From assembly GCA_016787725.1 (NCBI GenBank), contig JAEUTZ010000002.1:1-64000 (forward strand): a DNA stretch of 64,000 nt, read 5' to 3'. This DNA comes from Cyclobacteriaceae bacterium (GTDB taxonomy: Bacteria; Bacteroidota; Bacteroidia; Cytophagales; Cyclobacteriaceae). Positions 55,389 to 63,539 of the stretch are shown here, one piece after another; position 1 is the first letter of the stretch; every line of letters begins with the position of its first letter. The notes under the pieces were generated by a model. It saw only the letters and a list, made by a program, of their open reading frames with translations. It ran no database searches and was not told the origin of the DNA. The position numbers were made by a program, and so were the translations under genes.

Positions 55389-55905
55389 GATGCAATTTCT
55401 GTTTCAATAAACTTTTCGCACGGCTGTATTGCGACTTCGAGGTTCCTTCACTGATCCCCAACATGGCAGCAATCTCTTTATGGTTATAGCCCTCTACAGC
55501 AAAGAGGTTGAACACCACCCGGCAGCCATCGGGCAGCGATTGTACCATCCTGATCAACTCATCCAGGTTCAATGATGATAAACTGATCTCCGCATCATCC
55601 GGCAAATGAATCTCTGTAACATCCACCATCGGCAACAAATACAGTTTTTGTCGCTGATGATTTAAGGCAGTATTGATCATGATGCGGGTGATCCAGGTTT
55701 CCAGGCGGGCTTCTTCTCGGAACGAGGAAAGCGAGTTAAATACCTTCATGAATCCCTCCTGTAGTATGTCTTCGGCTTCTTGCGTGGATTTTGAATATCG
55801 TTGACAAACCACCATCATTTTTCGGCAATAGCGTTCGTACAAAGCCTTTTGCATGGCCCTGTCTCCTTTCACACAGCCTTTAATCAGATCTTGTTCGCTT
55901 AGCAT
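55345..55905 (-). CDS. ECF-type RNA polymerase sigma factor
   Basis: 186 residues. Region 2 (ALYERYCRKMMVVCQRYSKSTQEAEDILQEGFMKVF, then LETWITRIMINTALNHQRQ) and region 4 (LPDGCRVVFNLFAVEGYNHKEIAAMLGISEGTSKSQYSRAK) are clear, the sigma-70 ECF type. It would direct RNA polymerase to envelope or stress genes. It is first in a minus-strand series reading into the membrane-anchored protein, the 39-residue peptide, the LVIVD lipoprotein and a barrel, which may all be under it. Confidence 0.93.
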   Translation of the reverse strand: MLSEQDLIKGCVKGDRAMQKALYERYCRKMMVVCQRYSKSTQEAEDILQEGFMKVFNSLSSFREEARLETWITRIMINTALNHQRQKLYLLPMVDVTEIHLPDDAEISLSSLNLDELIRMVQSLPDGCRVVFNLFAVEGYNHKEIAAMLGISEGTSKSQYSRAKSLLKQKLHHVGKVYGKYGEAQV

Positions 55906-55987
55906 GCCCCGTCAATCCTATAGACCCACGTTTTTAATGCAAAGTTGGAATGCAAATTGATTTAATTTATTCGTTTAGTTTTGAAAG

Positions 55988-57241
55988 ATGAGGGTACCCC
56001 TGCTGATTTTACTCCTGTTTCAGTCCTTTTGGGCCATTGGCCAGAAAAAACTCATCTTTTCCGATCATTCCTACGAAGAAGAAATCCGTACGGTTATGCT
56101 GCATCCCCGCTTTCAGGGTACCCGCGATAACCTACGACCGGCCGTGGTGCCGCTGCAAAAGCAGAACCTGTTGCTGCAATTTGATGACCTGCGGGGGCAA
56201 CGCGACAGCTACTATGTGAAACTGATTCACTGCAATTACGACTGGACCAAATCGCGCCTGATGGACCTCGACTTTCTTATGGACTATAATGAATATCCCA
56301 TCAATGAATTTGAATTCTCTTTCAACACCTCCATACCTTACGTGCACTACTTCTTTGAGGTACCCCCCGTTAAGTTGCCGGGCAATTACCTGCTGGTAGC
56401 CTACCGCAACAGTGACGATGACCTGATTCTCACCAAACGGTTTATGGTGTATGATAACCAGGTGAGCCTGATGGCGGAAGATCAAAGCCAGGGAATTGGG
56501 AACCTGCGGGCCAACAATCAACAACTTAATTTTAAAATCAATTATGGCCGCACCCCCATTGTGGACCCCTACCAATCGGTAAAAGCCATGGTGCGCCAGA
56601 ACCAGCGGTGGGATAATGTGCGCACTAATATTACCCCGAGTTTTCTACGCGAAGATATCCATGAACTCGAATACCGCTTCTTTGACCAAAGCAATGAATA
56701 CAAGGCCGGCAACGAATTCAGGTTTGTTGATTTCCGGTCGTTGAATTCACCCGGTCGCAATACCGGCCGGCTCGATCGCAGCAAACGGCCCTTTCACCTC
56801 ACCGTACAACCCGACAAAAGCCGGGGCGATGATGTCTACTCCCAATACCCGGATCTCAATGGCGGATATGTGATCGAAAACCTTGATAACCGCGATGCCT
56901 ACATTTCCGGGGATTATGTCTTTGTTACCTTCACCTTGCAAAGTCAACCGGTGAACACTGACGTGTACATCATGGGTGCGCTTACTAATTGGGAGCGAAC
57001 GGCTGAGACCAGGATGGAATATGTTGCTTCGCGCAAAGTCTATGAAAAGACATTGTTTCTGAAACAGGGGTGGTACGACTATCAGTATTGGGTGGAATCT
57101 CCCCGTCAGGATGCTTATCAGTTGGAAGGGAGTTTCTTCGAAACTGAAAATCTGTATGAAGTATTTATTTATTACCGGCCTTTCCGGCCCGATGCTGATC
57201 TGTTGATCGGATACTTTCCCATACCGGTCAATCCGCGTTAA
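55988..57241 (+). CDS. Type IX secretion system Plug-like protein (DUF5103)
   Basis: 417 residues with a signal peptide (about 1-19, LLILLLFQSFWAIGQ). The DUF5103 family, identified as the T9SS plug that seals the SprA translocon, is recognised by IRTVMLHPRFQGTRDNLRPAVVPLQKQNLLLQFDDLRGQRDSYYVKLIHCNYDW and YNEYPINEFEFSFNTSIPYVHYFFEVP. The C-terminal half has a carbohydrate-binding-like GALTNWER. It supports the T9SS tail seen on the DUF1501 protein. Its stop overlaps the cas6-like stop by 3 bp. Confidence 0.9.
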   Translation: MRVPLLILLLFQSFWAIGQKKLIFSDHSYEEEIRTVMLHPRFQGTRDNLRPAVVPLQKQNLLLQFDDLRGQRDSYYVKLIHCNYDWTKSRLMDLDFLMDYNEYPINEFEFSFNTSIPYVHYFFEVPPVKLPGNYLLVAYRNSDDDLILTKRFMVYDNQVSLMAEDQSQGIGNLRANNQQLNFKINYGRTPIVDPYQSVKAMVRQNQRWDNVRTNITPSFLREDIHELEYRFFDQSNEYKAGNEFRFVDFRSLNSPGRNTGRLDRSKRPFHLTVQPDKSRGDDVYSQYPDLNGGYVIENLDNRDAYISGDYVFVTFTLQSQPVNTDVYIMGALTNWERTAETRMEYVASRKVYEKTLFLKQGWYDYQYWVESPRQDAYQLEGSFFETENLYEVFIYYRPFRPDADLLIGYFPIPVNPR

Positions 57242-58038
57242 GCGTAGTTCACTTCGAGGTCCGCTTCGTTGCGGATGGAACTTGCATTGGCTACATCCAG
57301 CATGCCGAAGCCTTTGTGTGAGAAATGACCGAGTCCGTTTTCATACACAAACTGCTGCACAGGTTGAGGTGCGTATAGGGTGAAGGGGAAGGTGTACCCA
57401 CGCACCTCATACTTTACATCCAGATCGTAGAGCGGGTAGATGCGAGCAAACTTTTTATGGGAAGCCTGAATGCGGTTGATATATTCTTTATCCGCCACCA
57501 ACTGAAACTTGTAGAAGTCGGCCAGTTGTTCGGCAGTGAACTTGCCGCTGGCTTCCATCCGGGCAATGGTGCTGTCGTACAACAAATCTGAAAACTCATC
57601 CAACTCCGGATTGATAAACCGCTTGCCGCTCTCATCGTTAAACGATGCCGGTACCAGCACAATGGGTGAAATGCAAAGAAACTTCACCGAATCGGTGATG
57701 GATACCGGCTCTTCTGGCTCCATGGATTCGGGCACCAATTGCATGTTGCCGATCAACAATTCCTTTTGCTGAAATAATACACTTTTGAAATAGTCTATGA
57801 ACTCCTTGTCGGAAGAAGAGAACACCAGCGTGACTTTAGAGGAATAAAAATGAAGACCTTTGCGGCTGATTTTGATCTGCCCTTTCAGGCCCGAGAAGTT
57901 GTATTGGGTGAAGGAAAAGTACTTCTCATTTTTTCCCAGCATGACCAGTCCTTTGATGGTTTGCGCCAGCAAAAACTGATGATGGAAGGGAACATACGCT
58001 CCTCTGTTCTTCAGCGCAAAGACAATCCGTATTCTCAA
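57238..58038 (-). CDS. cas6: Cas6-like endoribonuclease (orphan)
   Basis: 266 residues. The N-terminus IRIVFALKNRGAYVPFHHQFLLAQTIKGLV (two His at 19-20), FSGLKGQIKISRKGLHFYSSKVTLVFSS, FLCISPIVLVPAS and the C-terminal glycine-rich loop NGLGHFSHKGFGMLDV (about 234-249) follow the two-ferredoxin-fold layout of Cas6, which cuts CRISPR precursor RNA at repeats. No other cas gene, array or repeat was seen within 6 kb either side, so it is an orphan. Such orphans recur in Bacteroidota and may act on other RNAs. The symbol is by homology only. Confidence 0.7.
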   Translation of the reverse strand: MRIRIVFALKNRGAYVPFHHQFLLAQTIKGLVMLGKNEKYFSFTQYNFSGLKGQIKISRKGLHFYSSKVTLVFSSSDKEFIDYFKSVLFQQKELLIGNMQLVPESMEPEEPVSITDSVKFLCISPIVLVPASFNDESGKRFINPELDEFSDLLYDSTIARMEASGKFTAEQLADFYKFQLVADKEYINRIQASHKKFARIYPLYDLDVKYEVRGYTFPFTLYAPQPVQQFVYENGLGHFSHKGFGMLDVANASSIRNEADLEVNYA

Positions 58039-58177
58039 GAGACTAACCTGTTAAGGGGTAAAAAATGAACTCTAAAAACCCCGCCTTTACAAAAAATTGC
58101 GGATAGCTAAGGTACTACAAATCAGTATAATATAAGATGGCGATACAGGAAAAGTTTAAGTAAAATCTTAAAAAAGC

Positions 58178-59275
58178 TTACACGTTGAACCGGAAATGCA
58201 TGACATCGCCATCCTGAACCACATAATCCTTGCCTTCTACGGCCATTTTACCGGCTTCCCGGCACCCGGCCTCCGTCTTATACTTCTGATAATCAGGTAT
58301 TTTAATTACCTCGGCCCGAATAAATCCTTTCTCAAAGTCGGTATGGATAACTCCGGCTGCCTGGGGGGCCTTCCAGCCCCGGTGTATCGTCCAGGCGCGG
58401 ACCTCCTTTTCACCGGCTGTGAAGTAGGTGATCAGGTTTAGCAAATGATAGGCTGCGTGAATCAACCGGTTCAGGCCCGACTCCTTCAACCCGTATTCTT
58501 CCAGAAAAACTTTCCGGTCTTCTTCACTTTCCAACTCCGCAATCTGGGCTTCAATGGCTGCGCACACCATCACCACTTCAGCCCCCTCCTCTTTCACCAG
58601 TTCCTTCAGGGCATTCACATGTTTATTGCCGGTGTGAATCGAAGCCTCATCCACGTTGGCCACGTAGATCACCGGCTTGTCGGTGAGTAATTGCAAATCT
58701 TCAATGGCCTTTTTGTCTTCTGCATCCACCACTAGGCTGCGGGCATTTTTACCGGCCAATAAGGTATCGCGGTAGGCAATAAGAGTAGCCAGTTCTTTCT
58801 TGGCCTTCACGTCTCCGCTTTTCGCGGTGCGCTCCACCTTGCTGACTTTCTTCTCTACGGATTCCAGGTCTTTGAGTTGTAACTCGATATCAATAACACC
58901 CTTATCGCCCACCGGATCTACTTTGCCAGCTACGTGGATGATGTTATCATTTTCAAAGCAGCGGATCACGTGCGCGATGGCATCCACTTCGCGGATGTTG
59001 GCCAGAAACTGGTTGCCCAGCCCCTCGCCCTTGCTGGCGCCTTTCACCAGCCCGGCAATATCTACAAACTCAAACGAGGTTGGCAACACCTTTTGCGGGT
59101 TCACCAAGCCCTCCAGAATTTTGAGTCGCTCGTCAGGAACGGAGATGACCCCTACGTTAGGTTCTATGGTACAAAACGGAAAGTTGGCCGCCTCGGCCTT
59201 GTTATTGGAAATAGCATTAAAGAGGGTCGATTTTCCTACGTTGGGTAGCCCTACAATGCCGCACTTCAGTCCCAT
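58178..59275 (-). CDS. ychF: Redox-regulated ribosome-associated ATPase YchF
   Basis: 365 residues. The P-loop [14 protein letters not shown], the [12 protein letters not shown] and [24 protein letters not shown] switch motifs and YVANVDEAS place it in the Obg/YchF family, and the C-terminal TGS domain ([31 protein letters not shown]) is complete. YchF prefers ATP and binds ribosomes. It is monocistronic as far as seen. Confidence 0.97.
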   Translation of the reverse strand: MGLKCGIVGLPNVGKSTLFNAISNNKAEAANFPFCTIEPNVGVISVPDERLKILEGLVNPQKVLPTSFEFVDIAGLVKGASKGEGLGNQFLANIREVDAIAHVIRCFENDNIIHVAGKVDPVGDKGVIDIELQLKDLESVEKKVSKVERTAKSGDVKAKKELATLIAYRDTLLAGKNARSLVVDAEDKKAIEDLQLLTDKPVIYVANVDEASIHTGNKHVNALKELVKEEGAEVVMVCAAIEAQIAELESEEDRKVFLEEYGLKESGLNRLIHAAYHLLNLITYFTAGEKEVRAWTIHRGWKAPQAAGVIHTDFEKGFIRAEVIKIPDYQKYKTEAGCREAGKMAVEGKDYVVQDGDVMHFRFNV

Positions 59276-59425
59276 GAAAACTCAGTATTTAAAATCAGGG
59301 CGCAAATATAAGGAAAGTTGTTGGACGGAAGATGCTGCCTTGGAACCGCAGACCCAAGCAGCAAGATCGAAAGCCTTACCGTATCTTGAACATGTCGAAA
59401 ATTCAAAAAAGAGCCGCCCCTACCT

Positions 59426-59611
59426 TCACGTAAATATTCGATAAAGTGTGTACGGGACGATCATTAGCACGAATATTCCCGTCAGAAAATTTCTGTGGTA
59501 TTTAAAATCATGTTCACCGGGCCTGCTCATTTCTTCATCAAATGTATTTTTTCCTCTATGTAATAACCACCAAACAGCTGCTCCCAGGATAATAAAAACA
59601 ACGCTATGCAT
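59426..59611 (-). CDS. Small two-helix membrane protein
   Basis: 61 residues with hydrophobic segments at about 2-16 (SVVFIILGAAVWWLL) and 43-57 (FLTGIFVLMIVPYTLY) separated by a charged, His-rich loop (EEMSRPGEHDFKYHRN). No family recognised. It lies 14 bp after the TlpA-like gene's end, in the same direction, and may belong to its operon. Confidence 0.55.
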   Translation of the reverse strand: MHSVVFIILGAAVWWLLHRGKNTFDEEMSRPGEHDFKYHRNFLTGIFVLMIVPYTLYRIFT

Positions 59612-59624
59612 CGGAGTTTTATTT

Positions 59625-60206
59625 TTACTTTAATAAGTATTCCTCAATTACCGGTTTTATTTGATTGTAGGCTTCAATCTTTGCACGTTCGTCTAAATAA
59701 CCCCCACTGAATATTTTCCGGAGGATGCCTTCTTTGTCCAGCACCATATTGGTGGGCCAGCCGGCAAGGATGCAATATTCTTGAGTGATGTCGTAGTCCG
59801 AAGAAACCTGGAGGTATTTGAAGTCCATGCGTTTCAGAAAGTCTTTGAGGGTTTGGGAATCGTCTTTGCCAAAAGCAATAAATACTACGTCTTTGGACTT
59901 GTATTCTTCCCTCAACCGGTTTAATGCTGGCAATTCCGCAATGCATGGAGCGCACGACTCGAACCAGAAATTAATAACGATTACCTTTCCCTGTAATTGC
60001 TCCAGCGACAGGGTCTCTCCATCAATCGTCTTCACGGTGAAATCCGGGGCCTTGCAGCCGACAAGTCCTTGAAGTATTTGTTTGTTCCTTTCCAAAACGG
60101 GAAGTGTTGATTGCCCCAGATTCTCCAGGCAATTTCCGAAACAAGTATCCTGGCCATTCGCTGTGAAGGTATACAATAGACAAATTATGATTAATACACG
60201 TCTCAT
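59625..60206 (-). CDS. TlpA-family thiol-disulfide oxidoreductase
   Basis: 193 residues from the ATG at 60206: signal peptide (about 1-19, LIIICLLYTFTANGQ), a short Cys-rich segment (DTCFGNCLENLG), then a thioredoxin fold with APDFTVKTIDGETLSLEQLQGKVIVINFWFESCAPCIAELP. The CAPC active site is present. It is secreted to the periplasm or outer surface. It follows the carboxypeptidase-regulatory-domain gene closely (60216), same strand. Confidence 0.9.
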   Translation of the reverse strand: MRRVLIIICLLYTFTANGQDTCFGNCLENLGQSTLPVLERNKQILQGLVGCKAPDFTVKTIDGETLSLEQLQGKVIVINFWFESCAPCIAELPALNRLREEYKSKDVVFIAFGKDDSQTLKDFLKRMDFKYLQVSSDYDITQEYCILAGWPTNMVLDKEGILRKIFSGGYLDERAKIEAYNQIKPVIEEYLLK

Positions 60207-60215
60207 GCTTAACAA

Positions 60216-61088
60216 TTAGTCACTGATCACAACACATGTCAAATAAATACTCGGTGTAAATTCAGAAGTCGTCAATTGCAGCGGCTCCTCCGGTGTTTGG
60301 CGAAGATAATGGGAACCCTGGGCTTTTGACAGTGACAAGGTAAACATGTAGCTGCCACCTTCTTCCTGGGTTCGGGGCTTCGCCCAGGCATCGACCCATT
60401 CAATGGCCACAAATACCTGTTCCTTTCGGAACACAAGCTCCTCCTGCAAGGGAACTTCTATCCAACCCTTTCTTTTGACTATTGTTAGAAAAATGTTTTG
60501 CTGTTGGCTGGCGACAGGTTTCAAGGTTCCGGCTTCCAGCTTCAGGAAGTTGATGCGCACGCGGGCACTATCGAACTCACAGGCATCCACATGAAAAGAC
60601 AACGTATTGACTTTTACGGATTGCGCAGGTGTGTTGATCAGGATTCCGATGGCCCGACCGCGCGAACTGGTAAAATCTCCCCAGCCTGTATGCTTGCTGC
60701 TCTTACTCTTATTGCCCAGTATAATTACCTCGGGGTTGCTCCGGATAACAACTTCTTTCAATACCCTGGCGGTTGGGGTAAGATCGATAACATGTTGCTG
60801 GCTCAGGTCTAATGAAGAAATGGAAATCGTATACGGTACGTAGCCGATATAGCTGATCACCAAGGTATCCGTTCCGGAAGCGTGGGAAAGATCCACGTGA
60901 AAGGTGCCAGTGTAATCTGTAATTCCACCGATACTCTTGCTTCGAACCCCAATGTTCGCGTAAGGAAGTGGTTCCTTCGTTGATTGGTCGCGAATGATGC
61001 CGTGAAACGATTGGCTAAACCCGGTTACTGATAAAAGGGTAAACCAATAAATAACTGATCTTCGGGCAGTATGCAGGACAAGATTCAA
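60216..61088 (-). CDS. Carboxypeptidase-regulatory-like domain protein
   Basis: 290 residues: signal peptide (about 1-26, IYWFTLLSVTGFSQ) followed by a CarboxypepD_reg-like domain (FHGIIRDQSTKEPLPYANIGVRSKSIGGITDYTGTFHVDL...GTDTLVISYIGY) and a second, C-terminal beta domain. Such proteins are N-terminal parts of SusC-like receptors or free-standing envelope proteins; there is no barrel here. The start is TTG 61088, for lack of a nearby ATG that keeps the signal peptide. It probably forms an operon with the TlpA-like gene. Confidence 0.8.
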   Translation of the reverse strand: MNLVLHTARRSVIYWFTLLSVTGFSQSFHGIIRDQSTKEPLPYANIGVRSKSIGGITDYTGTFHVDLSHASGTDTLVISYIGYVPYTISISSLDLSQQHVIDLTPTARVLKEVVIRSNPEVIILGNKSKSSKHTGWGDFTSSRGRAIGILINTPAQSVKVNTLSFHVDACEFDSARVRINFLKLEAGTLKPVASQQQNIFLTIVKRKGWIEVPLQEELVFRKEQVFVAIEWVDAWAKPRTQEEGGSYMFTLSLSKAQGSHYLRQTPEEPLQLTTSEFTPSIYLTCVVISD

Positions 61089-61169
61089 AGTTGAAAGTTC
61101 AAAGTAAAAAGTTTACGATTCAGCTAGTAAGGAAAGTCTTTCCATGACCAGGGTTATTTTCCGCATACC

Positions 61170-61535
61170 CTACCCTCCCCGCAGAATCTTCTCCAGCTTC
61201 CTGCCCTTTGCAAGCTCATCCACCAGCTTATCCAGATACCGCACCTGTTGTGTTAATGGATTCTTGATTTCCTCTACGCGATACCCGCAGATGACCCCGG
61301 TGATAAGACGCGCATTCGGATTTAGAAAAGCTTGCTTGAAAAAGGTTTCGAACGTCACCTTCTCCTTTATCAACTCCTGCAGTTTTTTATTATTGAACCC
61401 CGTTAACCAGGTAATAACCTCGTGCAGCTCTTCCTTGGTTCTGCCCTTCTTCTCCACTTTGGCAACGTACATCGGGTACACCGAAGCAAAGGTCATGGTT
61501 GCAATACGCTGATGGTGGGTGTCAGAAATGTTCAT
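61170..61535 (-). CDS. DUF2200 family protein
   Basis: 121 residues with the family blocks [41 protein letters not shown] and [43 protein letters not shown]. The function is unknown. It is 12 bp from the downstream end of the TonB-plug-like small gene (61548) and may be co-transcribed with it. Confidence 0.92.
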   Translation of the reverse strand: MNISDTHHQRIATMTFASVYPMYVAKVEKKGRTKEELHEVITWLTGFNNKKLQELIKEKVTFETFFKQAFLNPNARLITGVICGYRVEEIKNPLTQQVRYLDKLVDELAKGRKLEKILRGG

Positions 61536-61547
61536 TAGTTCCGGCTG

Positions 61548-61907
61548 CTATTTCTTCGAATCTGTAAACTTTGTTTGCAGTTCTTTCGAAAGAAAATGGA
61601 AGTCCTTGAAGGTGATGATTACCACTCCGTGCTGACCTTTTGCGCCAACACAAGCCTTTGCCTCATCGCCTTTAAATACCTGAATGGACTCGATGGTATT
61701 GGGATCGACAAGATTCCAGTCAAACTTCGCATCCGCGTTAGGATCCAGTTCCAACGAATTGTCACCTGCCTTTAATAGATAGTAGGGTGCTTGGCCGGAG
61801 GTGATCGGGAGTTGTTCTGGCACTTTTGCAGCCGGTTCGGTTTGGCCGGCACACAGCGCATAAGTAAACGTAAGGGCGGCTGCAAAGATGAGTGGCTTAA
61901 TTTTCAT
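61548..61907 (-). CDS. Small secreted protein with TonB-plug-like motif
   Basis: 119 residues with a signal peptide (about 1-20, FAAALTFTYALCAGQ). The C-terminal part NTIESIQVFKGDEAKACVGAKGQHGVVIITFK resembles the IESIEVLKG...GKNGVVIITLK motif of TonB-dependent-receptor plug domains, but the barrel is absent. Stand-alone versions of this motif occur in Bacteroidota and are of unknown function. It is not a truncated barrel: stop and start are clean and the protein ends in a charged tail. Confidence 0.75.
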   Translation of the reverse strand: MKIKPLIFAAALTFTYALCAGQTEPAAKVPEQLPITSGQAPYYLLKAGDNSLELDPNADAKFDWNLVDPNTIESIQVFKGDEAKACVGAKGQHGVVIITFKDFHFLSKELQTKFTDSKK

Positions 61908-62065
61908 AGAGTGATAAGTTAAATGCCAAATCCAATTTAATCACCTTTCATTGATCCACCAAGCGGTCAGCCACCGTTGCAAGTTTCCATCGCAGCAAGA
62001 AATAACCCGCGTTTTTTTATATTGGGATAGATTCCGAAAAGTCATCATCATCAATCCCCGGCACC

Positions 62066-63184
62066 ATGAAAACCCGCAGAGATTTTTTACAGCACCTCAC
62101 AACCGCAGCGCTGGCCCTTCCAATCGCCTCGGTCTATGGATTGGAAAACCCATTGCCTCCCGTTGAAGTTCCCTACCAGGGACCGGTGTTGCGGGTCGCC
62201 CTCCTGGGGTTGGGCAGCTATGCCACCCGCGTGGCCGAGGCGATGAAAGCCTGTACGAAAGCAAAACTGGTGGGGGCCATCAGCGGCACGCCTTCCAAAC
62301 TGAAAGACTGGCAACGGAAGTACAATATCCCTGAAAAGAATTGTTACAACTACGAAAATTTTGACGCTATTAAGAATAACCCGGACATCGATGCCGTGTA
62401 CATCATCACCCCCAATGCCTTGCACAAGCCGCAATGCTTGCGCGTGGCGCAGGCCGGCAAACATGTGATTACCGAAAAGCCCATGGCCATCAATGTCACC
62501 GAAGCGCAACAGATGGTAGACGCTTGCAAGCAGGCAAACGTGAAATTACTGGTAGGCTACCGCATGCACTTTGAAGCCAAGACCCTTGAAGTAATCCGCA
62601 TGCGCAAGGCAGGGGACTTCGGCAAGGTGCTGTTCTTCCAGGGCCTATCCGGTTTTATTATTGGCGATCCCACACAATGGCGTCTAAATCCAGCCCTCTC
62701 AGGCGGAGGTGCCATGATGGACATTGGTATCTATTCGGTGAACGGAGCCCGTTACATGATTGGCGAAGAACCGGTGTGGGTAACGGCCCAGGAAACCAAG
62801 ACCGACCCGGTGAAATTCAAAGCCGGCATTGATGAGACCATTCAGTTTCAGTTTGGCTTCCCCAGCGGGGCTGTGGCTTCGTGCTTATCTACGTACAGCC
62901 TCAACAACCTCGACAAGTTCTTTCTCGATGGCACCAAAGGTTTTGCTGAGTTACAACCCTCTACCGGCTATGGCCCTATAGAAGGTCGCACCCACAAAGG
63001 CGTATTGAAGTATCCCCACGTTACCCATCAAACTACGCAGATGGATGAGATGGCGGACATCCTTCTCAACAACAGACAACCCGAAGTGCCGGTAGATGGC
63101 GAAGAGGGTCTCAAAGACATGAAGCTCATCGATGCGATTTATGCGGCCGTGAAATCAGGGCAACGGGTGGAGTTGAAGGGGTAG
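62066..63184 (+). CDS. Gfo/Idh/MocA-family oxidoreductase (Tat-exported)
   Basis: 372 residues. An N-terminal twin-arginine signal (KTRRDFLQHLTTAALALPIASVYG) precedes the Rossmann fold (LRVALLGLGSYATRVAEAMKAC), NALHKPQCLRVAQAGKHVITEKPMAINV and the C-terminal alpha/beta domain with SGFIIGDPTQWRLNPALSGGGAMMDIGIYSVNGARY. These enzymes oxidise sugars or related polyols with NAD(P) in the periplasm after Tat export. The substrate is not indicated by neighbours. Confidence 0.92.
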   Translation: MKTRRDFLQHLTTAALALPIASVYGLENPLPPVEVPYQGPVLRVALLGLGSYATRVAEAMKACTKAKLVGAISGTPSKLKDWQRKYNIPEKNCYNYENFDAIKNNPDIDAVYIITPNALHKPQCLRVAQAGKHVITEKPMAINVTEAQQMVDACKQANVKLLVGYRMHFEAKTLEVIRMRKAGDFGKVLFFQGLSGFIIGDPTQWRLNPALSGGGAMMDIGIYSVNGARYMIGEEPVWVTAQETKTDPVKFKAGIDETIQFQFGFPSGAVASCLSTYSLNNLDKFFLDGTKGFAELQPSTGYGPIEGRTHKGVLKYPHVTHQTTQMDEMADILLNNRQPEVPVDGEEGLKDMKLIDAIYAAVKSGQRVELKG

Positions 63185-63539
63185 ATGTGTTGATAATGGA
63201 CAATGGACAATTTGCCAATGAGTTCAATTGCTGCATCACTCACCACTCTCCGAAGTTCAACGCCAAATCAAAATAAATTAATAATAATCCAGAGCGGATT
63301 GCTGGTCTACATGTGATTGAAAAAACAATTCTTTGGTTTAGACTGACTTCACAGAAAAGAACTTGCTGAGCGAAGGATCCCCTCTTTCCAACCGCCAGCT
63401 TCCTGAGGCGGTGACTCTGTGGAGAATTAGGAAATATACCTCAATTTCCTTCATCAAATCCTCTTTTAAGGGTAATCTGAGCATGCACTCATATCACTCA
63501 ACGTTTCCAAAGCGCGAGGCCCTGCAGGGAAGTTGATCG
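63185..63539. other. Intergenic region between convergent genes, no gene seen
   Basis: A 355-bp stretch with no convincing frame on either strand; a 6-bp inverted repeat ACCGCC / GGCGGT (63391-63412) is the only visible structure and lacks a U-tract. It should hold the 3' ends of the transcripts of the oxidoreductase and the MFS gene. Confidence 0.5.

Noticed and set aside
57238-58038. CRISPR array near the Cas6-like gene
   Set aside because: No regularly spaced repeats were seen by eye within several kb either side; the only long repeats in the window are at 1.9-2.3 kb and have variable, non-spacer structure.
63391-63412. Hairpin ACCGCC / GGCGGT as a terminator
   Set aside because: Only 6 bp with a 10-base loop and no T-run on either side.
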